In this document: one piece after another, positions 14,951-22,031 of the stretch
Layout: every line of letters starts with the position of its first letter
Numbering within the stretch: the first letter of the stretch is position 1
Assembly (NCBI GenBank): GCA_048615375.1
Contig: JBMCLJ010000004.1
Coordinates: forward strand, 1-32,171
Direction: 5' to 3'
Length of the DNA stretch: 32,171 bases
DNA from: JBMCLJ01 sp048615375
Lineage (GTDB): Bacteria > Patescibacteriota > Dojkabacteria > JAOAGR01
Notes under the pieces: generated by a model
The model's input: only the letters and a program-made list of their open reading frames with translations
Database searches by the model: none
What the model was told of the DNA's origin: nothing
Program-made: the position numbers and the translations under genes

Positions 14951-16555
14951 ATGCAGTGGGAACATCAGATTAAAGAAGCATATTTGAAGCAGCAGAAGTC
15001 TGTATTTGTATTGCATGGAAATAGTAATGATATTTTTCATTGTAACGATGACGAATTGTACCTTGCAGACTACCTGTCACGTAATCTTTTTGCAAAAAGA
15101 GAAATTGTATTTACATTTAATATAGGTACAGGTATAACCTTTCGGGATCAGCATTCAAAAAGTGAGTTTCAAAAATTACTTCACGGTCTTGGGGCGCTCC
15201 ATGGGAAAGATTATTCCGGGGATTTACCAGCAGACAGTGGGGATGTTATGCGCATTATCGATAGGTATTTACGGACTTCGGGCAAGGATAAAAGCGTTGC
15301 GTTGATTATTGAGCATGCAGATTTATTGATTCCAAATGAGGAATTAGCATCACTTTCCATTGGGGATAAGAAAACACTTATTACCTTACATGAATGGGCA
15401 AGAAGCAAAGAGATACGCCAGAACGATCATACCATTGTTCTTGTCTGTGAATCCGTCAGCCAGCTTCATCGGACAGTAACTGGAAATCCTGATATTACTA
15501 AGATCGAAGTCGAATTTCCTTCAGAAAAAGAAAGAAAAAAGACTATTCGAACATATTTAAAGGCATACAATGTAGCGACATCACTCTCACAAAAAGCAAT
15601 GTCTAAACTTGTCAATGGATTAAATCGAAAAGATATCCGCGATATATGCCATGCGCACAAGAATAATCGATTGCAGGAGGAATTGCTTGCCGGGATGAAG
15701 AAGGGGCTTATTGAGAAAGATGCCGGCGAATTTATTGAGTTTGTTGAGACTGATAGGGATCTGAGTGACGTTGCTGGTCACGAACGAGCAAAGAAGCGAT
15801 TGAGAGAAGATGCTGAACTGATAAAAAAGGGGTTGTTAAGCGTGGTTCCGATGGGGTATCTGATTTGTGGTCCTGTTGGAACGGGAAAAACGTATCTGGG
15901 AGAGTGTTTTGCAGGAGAGGTTGGCATTCCTGTTATAAAGCTTAAGAATTTCAGAGAGAAGTGGGTAGGCCAGACCGAAGCCAATTGGGAAAAGATTCTC
16001 AGGACATTACAAAATTTGTCCCCTGTTGTGGTAATGATTGACGAGGCAGATGCTGCACTTGGGAATCGTGAGCAGGAAGGAGACTCTGGCACATCAAAGC
16101 GGGTATTTTCCTCTCTGGCAGCAACAATGGGAGATACGAGAAACCGTGGAAAGCTTATATGGATGTTGCTTACGGCTCGACCTGAGCTGCTGCCGGTGGA
16201 TTTGAAGCGGCAGGGAAGAGCTGAAGTACACATACCTTTGTTTTATCCGAAGAATTTTAAAGAGAAGCAGATTTTTTTTGAGATATTAGCTAAGAAGCAT
16301 GAGATTGAAGGATTTGCAGCTCTTCTTGGAGGAAGTACAAATGAAATGCTTAGCGAAATTCGCTCAGGTGCTGATATTGAGAGTGTTTTAATTACATTTA
16401 AACGTGAAAAGATACTTAATTCATCGGTAGATGAGGTTGAATTGTTCCGAAGTATTATAGGGAGATTTTGTTCGTCGCTTGATCCGGAAGAGGTCGAGAA
16501 GCAGGTGCAGGCAGCGTTAGATGAGGTGACAGATATGGAATTGGTGGAAGATTAA
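14951..16555 (+). CDS. Ycf46-like AAA+ ATPase with degenerate first AAA domain
   Basis: The 534-residue protein has two AAA-like halves. The first (about 1-195) has VFVLHGNSNDIFH where a P-loop would be and only EHAD (121-124) at the Walker B position, so it should not hydrolyse ATP. The second (about 268-480) is intact: GPVGTGKT (307-314), VVVMIDEAD (359-367), the GDSGTSKRVF block (378-387) shared with Ycf46-type proteins, sensor region LIWMLLTARPELLP (402-415) and arginine-finger region KRQGRAE (419-425). No transmembrane segment is seen, so it is cytoplasmic. It is the last gene of the pspA cluster. An AAA partner that disassembles PspA polymers, comparable to Vps4 with ESCRT-III, is the attractive inference; Ycf46 itself has a poorly defined role in cyanobacteria. 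Confidence 0.85.
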   Translation: MQWEHQIKEAYLKQQKSVFVLHGNSNDIFHCNDDELYLADYLSRNLFAKREIVFTFNIGTGITFRDQHSKSEFQKLLHGLGALHGKDYSGDLPADSGDVMRIIDRYLRTSGKDKSVALIIEHADLLIPNEELASLSIGDKKTLITLHEWARSKEIRQNDHTIVLVCESVSQLHRTVTGNPDITKIEVEFPSEKERKKTIRTYLKAYNVATSLSQKAMSKLVNGLNRKDIRDICHAHKNNRLQEELLAGMKKGLIEKDAGEFIEFVETDRDLSDVAGHERAKKRLREDAELIKKGLLSVVPMGYLICGPVGTGKTYLGECFAGEVGIPVIKLKNFREKWVGQTEANWEKILRTLQNLSPVVVMIDEADAALGNREQEGDSGTSKRVFSSLAATMGDTRNRGKLIWMLLTARPELLPVDLKRQGRAEVHIPLFYPKNFKEKQIFFEILAKKHEIEGFAALLGGSTNEMLSEIRSGADIESVLITFKREKILNSSVDEVELFRSIIGRFCSSLDPEEVEKQVQAALDEVTDMELVED

Positions 16556-16573
16556 AAAAGTGGGTGGTTAGGG

Positions 16574-17065
16574 TCAGGAAACGTTGAGGTTTATTTTCAG
16601 GTTATTCTCGAAGCATTGCAGTGTATAGGTGCCAGGGTCAGGAATCCTAAGAGGGTACTTTACCCGTTCGTCATCAATCAGGCTGATTGAATAGCCGAGC
16701 GAGGTGTTTTCAAGAAGAGTGCACTCAGCGAAGGGTTCTTTGAAGATGTTGAGGGTATAATGGGTGTTTTCTTCGATAGTGACTGAGGAAGGGGTAATCG
16801 CATTTTCGCTAACCCGGAACCTGAGTTCTGGAATCTCTGATTTTTCAAGCTCTCCCGTGGAACGGGCATGGTCTGTGTTTTCTGTAATATCCGGCTGCGA
16901 ACGGGCAAAAATTACTAAAGCTACTGCTGCGATTACGAAGATTATTCCAAATGTCACCACGGGTATCCAGAATTGCTTCTGTACCCACTTTCCTTGTTCT
17001 GTTTGTAGGTGATTATGTTTTTTCCGCTCACCTTCAGTTTTCTTTCGCTTCTTTTTTACACCCAT
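16574..17065 (-). CDS. Membrane-anchored protein with cupredoxin-like C-terminal domain
   Basis: This 163-residue protein has a very basic N terminus (MGVKKKRKKTEGERKK), one transmembrane helix at about 33-54, and an extracytoplasmic domain from about 80. The domain has the strand pattern of cupredoxin_1-type proteins: FRVSENAITPSSVTIEEN (83-100), then YTLNIFKEPF, and the closing YPLRIPDPGTYTLQCFENN (137-155), which matches the family's f...pGtY.y.C. strand. The histidine ligands expected for copper are absent from the domain; only C115 and C151 remain, so metal binding is doubtful. It converges on the AAA+ gene with an 18-base gap and lies 99 bases downstream of metG. Function unknown. Confidence 0.62.
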   Translation of the reverse strand: MGVKKKRKKTEGERKKHNHLQTEQGKWVQKQFWIPVVTFGIIFVIAAVALVIFARSQPDITENTDHARSTGELEKSEIPELRFRVSENAITPSSVTIEENTHYTLNIFKEPFAECTLLENTSLGYSISLIDDERVKYPLRIPDPGTYTLQCFENNLKINLNVS

Positions 17066-17164
17066 GCTGGTGGGTAGAGTATACGGGAAAAAGATTTTGG
17101 TGTCAGTTGAAGATGAATGGGGTCGATTTACGCAAGAACAATTCCATTTTCTTCCACACTCTAA

Positions 17165-18874
17165 TTATATACCTATTTTATTCTGAAAGTCTTCAATCGC
17201 TTCAAGCTCGATTTTTCGGAATAGAGGCGCAATATTATCTGCTACGGTGAAAGTATCTGCAGCAATTACAGAGAAAGTAAAGCGATCCTCTCCAGGTTTA
17301 CCTTCGAGTGGTTCTAATGACAAATAAGATCGTAACTTTGCACTCGCTTCCGGGGTGAAAGGAGCAAGTAAGACAGAGAGCGATTGGACAATCTGTAAGC
17401 AGTTAAAAATCGTCTCCCATGTCTTATTTGGGTCTTTTTTGACGTTTTCCCAGGGTTTGTGATGGTCAAAGTACTGGTTGCCAAATTTGGAATATGCGAG
17501 GATTTCATTTAGCGCCGCAATAAATTCGCACTGCTCAAGATGACTACATACTTTTGTAAATGTCTGCTCCGTTTGTTGCTGAACTGCTTTAGCTACTTCA
17601 GGTGATGTTTTGCATGCAGTTCCAGGAATTTTATTCTTATAAAACACCAATACTCTATGAATAAAATTGCCAATTGTGCCTACAAGCTCGTTATTAATAG
17701 TTGCCTGGAAATCGTCCCATTTCCAGTTTGTATCCCGTGACTCTGGAAGGATAGAAGCAAGGTAAAAACGGACCTGGTCGACCCCAAAATACTTCCCAAC
17801 AGAATATGAATCAAGAAATACTCCACGACTCTTGGAGAACTTCTTATCTTCAAGGTTTAAAAAATGATTGATAGCTGGAAAATAAGGGAGGTTATATCCT
17901 TTTCCCTGACCAATTAACTGTGCGGGCCATATTATTGTATGGAAGGCAAGATTATCTTTTCCCATGAAATAGTAGTGCTTCGTGTCCGGGTGCAGCCAGA
18001 ACTCTTTCCAGTCATTGCCAGTTTGTGTACTCCATTCTATCGCCGCAGACAGGTACCCGATAACCGCTTCAAACCAAACATAAAAACGTTTGCTCTCTAT
18101 ATGTTCAATACGATCATGTTCAGGTATCTGTTCTACAGGAATCTTGATTCCCCAATCAATGTCCCTCGTTATTGCTCTCGGTTGAAGTCCTTCTTTTAGC
18201 CAGCCTACGGTTTCCTGTCGAACCCATTTTCTCCAATGTAGAGAAGCATCTACAAAATTTTTAAGATCTTTTTCTAATGCCGGTAGATCAATATAATAAT
18301 GTTGAGAATCTTTCAGTGATACCTCTGATCCTGTCAATTTGCTTACCGGATTAATAAGCTCGCCTGACTCCAGGGTTCTCCCACAGTTTTCACATTGATC
18401 CGCGCGTTGTTCCAATGCGTGGCAATAAGGACATTGTCCTTCAACATACCGGTCAGGAAGAAATTTATTATCCTGTTCGGAGTAATACTGTGCACTTGTT
18501 TTACGAATAATGTAGCCGTTTTGCAGAAGGTTTAAAAAAACTTCCCTGGTTGTGTTGGCGTGGTTTTCAGTACGAGTTGAAGTAAACAAGTCATAACTAA
18601 TGCCATATAGCTTGATTAGTTCGTGGAGCTTGGGTTCAAATTCGTCAACTATCTTCTGCGGTGTAACTCCTTTTTTGTCGGCCGCTACTGTGATAGGTGT
18701 GCCGTGACAATCAGAACCTGATACCATGAGGGTATCATGTCCTGAAAGCCGTACAAATCTGGAGAATATATCACTGGGTATGAGATACCCCGCCAGGTGA
18801 CCTACATGGATGTTTCCATTAACATACGGCCACGCTACACCGATAAATATTTTTTTCCTTTTAGTAGTATTCAT
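17165..18874 (-). CDS. metG: Methionyl-tRNA synthetase
   Basis: The class I enzyme charges tRNA(Met) with methionine in the cytoplasm. The 569-residue protein has the Rossmann-fold start GVAWPYVNGNIHVGHLAGY with the HIGH motif as HVGH (23-26), the zinc-binding cysteines 148, 151, 161 and 164 (CPYC, CENC) and the KMSKS motif as KFSKS (345-349). The anticodon-binding helical domain follows (about 390-540). It lacks the C-terminal Trbp111-like tRNA-binding domain found in longer MetG forms, as in many short bacterial and archaeal enzymes. A TATAAT on the minus strand about 60 bases before the ATG is a possible -10 box without a good -35. Confidence 0.96.
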   Translation of the reverse strand: MNTTKRKKIFIGVAWPYVNGNIHVGHLAGYLIPSDIFSRFVRLSGHDTLMVSGSDCHGTPITVAADKKGVTPQKIVDEFEPKLHELIKLYGISYDLFTSTRTENHANTTREVFLNLLQNGYIIRKTSAQYYSEQDNKFLPDRYVEGQCPYCHALEQRADQCENCGRTLESGELINPVSKLTGSEVSLKDSQHYYIDLPALEKDLKNFVDASLHWRKWVRQETVGWLKEGLQPRAITRDIDWGIKIPVEQIPEHDRIEHIESKRFYVWFEAVIGYLSAAIEWSTQTGNDWKEFWLHPDTKHYYFMGKDNLAFHTIIWPAQLIGQGKGYNLPYFPAINHFLNLEDKKFSKSRGVFLDSYSVGKYFGVDQVRFYLASILPESRDTNWKWDDFQATINNELVGTIGNFIHRVLVFYKNKIPGTACKTSPEVAKAVQQQTEQTFTKVCSHLEQCEFIAALNEILAYSKFGNQYFDHHKPWENVKKDPNKTWETIFNCLQIVQSLSVLLAPFTPEASAKLRSYLSLEPLEGKPGEDRFTFSVIAADTFTVADNIAPLFRKIELEAIEDFQNKIGI

Positions 18875-19016
18875 TTCTAACAGGTTCGCAAAGAATCATT
18901 TCCGTTCTGGACAGAAAAAAACTTGCATTTGTAAAGAATTATAGCTGAAAGCTCCGCATTCTAAATTCATATTTTAAAATGGATTGAATGAACATTGAGC
19001 AATTATATATGGTCTC

Positions 19017-19889
19017 TTACGAGTCTTCAATAAATGTTTTTCCAATATTGTAAACAAGAGGGATTTCATATCTGGAATTATTGTACGCTTGTGCTCCAGC
19101 AAGGATTAGTAGAATGTAGCATGCTATATTCCAGATAGTAGCTCCCAACTCTGAAATTGTTGGTAAATCCAGCAAACGGATAAAAAATAATGTACCCAGC
19201 CAGACGCCCTGAGCGACAAGACTTTGCTTAATATGCCAGGAAACATTTCTATCTGACTTATATGTTTGTAAGAGTTGTAGTATAAGCGCAACGATGGGAA
19301 TTACGTAAATAACAAGCTTAGTCATAGCCTGTCCGTCGCCTGGGCTTATGCCCTGCTGGGATTTTTGTTGTATGGATACATATTCTTTGTCCAGAGAAGC
19401 TTGCCCAACATGTTCTTTGATTTCCTGCAGCTGATCACTGTCAACCTGTTTTTGAGACTGATCTTCTACTGGCTGGTTCTGGAATTGTAAAGGGTTAAGT
19501 TTTTCAGGAGGTACGTTGGGTGGTGGAGGTGTGGTTTGCTGAGGAGCTGCATTCTGGGCTGCTGTGTTTTGAATTTGTACTTGTGGATCTTGTCGAAAGA
19601 CTGGTTGTTGAGCAGTAGTCTGATTGTTTCTCTGAATATTAGGTGCAGCTTCCTGCTGCCGGGTGGTGTTACTCTGAGGAGGTGGTGATGGTTGTTGTTG
19701 CGTTTGTATTTGATTTGCAGACGATTGCGAAGTTCCATGAATTTGCGGGTTTGTGGAGGGGGCAGGGGAAGGTGGATGGTTGATCACCTGATTGTTGTCA
19801 CTAAAAAAGTCACCATGCTTGTTCGCGTAGATAGAAGACTGGGAGGCGGCATGGTTATTAACCTGGTTTTGCTGTGCATTCTGCGGCAT
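19017..19889 (-). CDS. Q/P-rich disordered protein with DUF4870-like membrane domain
   Basis: The 290-residue protein has an N-terminal half (about 1-150) dominated by Q, N, P and T, clearly low complexity and presumably disordered. The C-terminal part, about 187-290, has about three hydrophobic helices with the layout of DUF4870/Tic20-type membrane domains: a first helix KLVIYVIPIVALILQLL, a loop with SDRNVSWHIKQSL matching the family's fvrfHa.Qsl, and a final AQAYNNSRYEIPLVYNIG matching a...G..y.iP.ig. The disordered part would face the cytoplasm. The start is 11 bases after the PilM-like/LytR_C gene, so the two are co-transcribed. Role unknown. Confidence 0.68.
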   Translation of the reverse strand: MPQNAQQNQVNNHAASQSSIYANKHGDFFSDNNQVINHPPSPAPSTNPQIHGTSQSSANQIQTQQQPSPPPQSNTTRQQEAAPNIQRNNQTTAQQPVFRQDPQVQIQNTAAQNAAPQQTTPPPPNVPPEKLNPLQFQNQPVEDQSQKQVDSDQLQEIKEHVGQASLDKEYVSIQQKSQQGISPGDGQAMTKLVIYVIPIVALILQLLQTYKSDRNVSWHIKQSLVAQGVWLGTLFFIRLLDLPTISELGATIWNIACYILLILAGAQAYNNSRYEIPLVYNIGKTFIEDS

Positions 19890-19900
19890 AATCCTGTTGT

Positions 19901-21496
19901 CTATCGAATCCCAAGTATTACGAGAATATCTTCATCTATCGTTGAGTCAAGTGATGCCTGCGCAGTTTCATAGGTAGGTTCAAGTATAGTCGTGATTTCC
20001 TCAGCTAATTCCTGTGCACGGGGATCTTTGTAGTACACCGTTGTGGATTGAATATTTCGAACGTCATTATTTCCAGGGGTTTTTGTGGTAAATCCTTCTC
20101 TGATCAGTAAAGCGTTAACCCGGCTTGCCGCGCCAGTTACATTATTTCCGTTTAATACAAGAACTTCTACTTCGTCCTTGGTAAAAGGCGTTTGAGTTGG
20201 AGAAGGTGAAGGGGTTGGACTTGTGGTGGGTTCCGGTGTTTGTGTCGGAGTAGGGGTGATAGTATCAGTTGGGGTTTCTTCGGGGGTGGGTGTTGTTTCT
20301 TCCCCTATTGCAACTTCCTCATTACCCTGAGATATTCTTCTGGAAACCTGAAGACCTGTATACGAGAGTAAGAGCACTAATGCTACAGCAAGAATAACTG
20401 TTACTGCGATTACCTTAACATTCCACCGTTTTTCCGTTTGCGAAGCATCTTTGACCACAGTATTTTTCGTGAATGGCATTGCAAAAGAACTTTCCTGATT
20501 CGTATTCTCCGGTTGAGGAAAATTTGGTTTTAGTGTCTCAGTAAGAGGTCGTCTTTCAAGTTCATGTATCGGCTGCGGTTCTAAAAATCCCTTGCTTGCT
20601 ACTGAAGACATAGCAGACTTAATGAGCCCTTTTAATATGATTACTGCTACTGGATCAAATTCGCTTTCATTTTCACTCCCTACGGGAACCCAGTTGAAAG
20701 GGACTCCAGTACGTTGCAGGTAACTTTGAATCCGATCCGGGTCGAATAAATTATTATGAATGACGAGAATATTCTTGATCCCTAATGCCACTTCTTTTGA
20801 TTGTCGAGCGTACTGTACAACCTCTTCTATTGCTTTATCAAAATTTTCGTTAAATTCGATAACGTTATGCCCCCACACAGACTCAAGATGTACTCCATGG
20901 GAATCAGCGAGAAAAAACTTGAATCCTTTTTCAAACGGGGATAAAAGCAGAGTAGGGCCCGTGAACTGTGGCTTGAGTTCTTCATAAATGCATTGGAATG
21001 TAGGAAAAACACTATCGACAGGGATATTCAGAGCGTTAAAGATCTGTAAGAATGGATGGAGGTGGTCTGTTCTGATTGCATTCGAAAGGAAAAAAGCTTT
21101 ACGATTAATCTCGTGTATTTGTCTGTTGATGAGGTGAAGTTTTGAGGCGGAAAAGTTGAATTTCTCTTCTATAGCCTTATGCAAATCCCGTTCATCAATC
21201 TCCTTGCGGTTCTTTTCGACCTCAAATTTCGTGATAAGAACTTTGTTATCAGGGACTGCAATCCATGCACCATCAATACGGTTATGCGTTTTGGAAACAG
21301 AGGTAATCAGGTTTTTAACTACTTCCTGTAAGTGGTGTTGATCATAAATGATTCCTTCCTCTAAAATTCCGCTTTGAATTTTAAGATGATCAATAGCAAT
21401 TATATCCACTTTACGGCCGTTAATCTGTGCAAGGGCGCAAAAAACGCCTGTTTTAGAGAATTCAAGACAAACTACTGTTTTATTAAGACTAAACAT
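19901..21496 (-). CDS. PilM/FtsA-like actin-fold protein fused through a membrane helix to a LytR_C domain
   Basis: The 531-residue protein begins MFSLNKTVVCLEFSKTGVFC, a phosphate-binding strand pattern of PilM/FtsA-type actin folds, with AWIAVPDNKVLITKFEVEK (77-95) resembling the PilM segment that follows. This half spans about 1-295. A transmembrane helix lies at about 361-380, then a threonine-proline linker (400-437) and a LytR_C domain (442-530) with VEVLVLNGNNVTGAASRVNA and the final DEDILVILG. The actin-like half would be inside and LytR_C outside, joining a cytoskeleton- or pilus-type scaffold to the cell wall. TATAAG on the minus strand (21514-21509) stands 12 bases before the ATG, suggesting a very short leader. 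The Q/P-rich membrane gene follows after 11 bases. Confidence 0.7.
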   Translation of the reverse strand: MFSLNKTVVCLEFSKTGVFCALAQINGRKVDIIAIDHLKIQSGILEEGIIYDQHHLQEVVKNLITSVSKTHNRIDGAWIAVPDNKVLITKFEVEKNRKEIDERDLHKAIEEKFNFSASKLHLINRQIHEINRKAFFLSNAIRTDHLHPFLQIFNALNIPVDSVFPTFQCIYEELKPQFTGPTLLLSPFEKGFKFFLADSHGVHLESVWGHNVIEFNENFDKAIEEVVQYARQSKEVALGIKNILVIHNNLFDPDRIQSYLQRTGVPFNWVPVGSENESEFDPVAVIILKGLIKSAMSSVASKGFLEPQPIHELERRPLTETLKPNFPQPENTNQESSFAMPFTKNTVVKDASQTEKRWNVKVIAVTVILAVALVLLLSYTGLQVSRRISQGNEEVAIGEETTPTPEETPTDTITPTPTQTPEPTTSPTPSPSPTQTPFTKDEVEVLVLNGNNVTGAASRVNALLIREGFTTKTPGNNDVRNIQSTTVYYKDPRAQELAEEITTILEPTYETAQASLDSTIDEDILVILGIR

Positions 21497-21553
21497 TGCA
21501 GGGCAGATCTTATAACAATATATTTTTTTGTACCATGTTTGTCAAATGCAGAA

Positions 21554-21588
21554 GATAAAAAATTCAGCATCCTGCTGAATTTTTTATC
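21554..21588 (-). terminator. Rho-independent terminator after the HPF-like gene
   Basis: A perfect 16-bp inverted repeat, GATAAAAAATTCAGCA (21554-21569) and TGCTGAATTTTTTATC (21573-21588), with a 3-base loop. It starts 25 bases beyond the HPF-like stop codon. The A/T tracts at the base of the stem would provide a U-run in either direction, so it may work on both strands. Confidence 0.8.
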
Positions 21589-21613
21589 TTTACATGTGTG
21601 CTCGAGTAAGTTT

Positions 21614-21955
21614 TTATTTGATTCGTTCTCTTCTTAGTTCATGACTGCGAATATTGTACTTGTAGTTGCTTGATTGATTCGCGTAGGTGGCATGCATTTT
21701 CGCCATAACCGCATCAATCAAATGATATATATCTTTACCGCGCTCAGAAAAGTAGAAATGTGTATTCTTAAGTCCTACTTTAAGCTTTACAATAAAACGG
21801 TTTGCTCCTTTTTTTGCATCCCGTACTATAAACCATTCTGTTTCAACTCCTTCCAATTTTTTCTTTTTTAATCTTTTTGAAATATAATTACTGACCGCGA
21901 AGGTTGGGTCTACTTTGTTATAATTGATTTTTGGCAGCTGCCTTGTATTTGACAT
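21614..21955 (-). CDS. Ribosome hibernation factor (HPF/S30AE)-like protein
   Basis: The ATG at 21955 gives 113 residues starting MSNTRQLPKINYNKV. The frame remains open upstream to 22108, but that extension overlaps the end of the surface-protein gene and lacks any family feature. The pattern matches the S30AE/HPF fold: FAVSNYISKRLKKKKL (19-34) as the first helix, RFIVKLKVGLKNTHFYFSE (53-71) as paired strands and GKDIYHLIDAVMAKMHATY (73-91) as the family's DlY.aID...dkl helix, with a basic tail. HPF proteins bind the 30S decoding region to silence ribosomes in stasis. The match is moderate. The start codon is embedded in a 13-bp inverted repeat, and a strong terminator follows, so expression may be individually controlled. 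Confidence 0.6.
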   Translation of the reverse strand: MSNTRQLPKINYNKVDPTFAVSNYISKRLKKKKLEGVETEWFIVRDAKKGANRFIVKLKVGLKNTHFYFSERGKDIYHLIDAVMAKMHATYANQSSNYKYNIRSHELRRERIK

Positions 21956-21987
21956 AATCGTATTAATAATAAATTTAATACGATTAT
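21954..21987 (-). promoter_or_regulatory. 13-bp inverted repeat touching the HPF-like start codon
   Basis: ATAATCGTATTAA (21954-21966) and TTAATACGATTAT (21975-21987) are perfectly complementary around an 8-base AT-rich centre. Its proximal edge includes the first two bases of the start codon. It could be an operator or an RNA hairpin masking initiation. Confidence 0.6.
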
Positions 21988-22031
21988 TTTGTGTCAGATA
22001 GTTACGGTGCCTGATTACCTTTTTATGATTG

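Noticed and set aside
15778..16233. 151-residue antisense ORF opposite the AAA+ gene
   Set aside because: It is opposite the conserved Walker A/B region, is rich in Ser and Pro as antisense frames often are, and has no recognisable motif.
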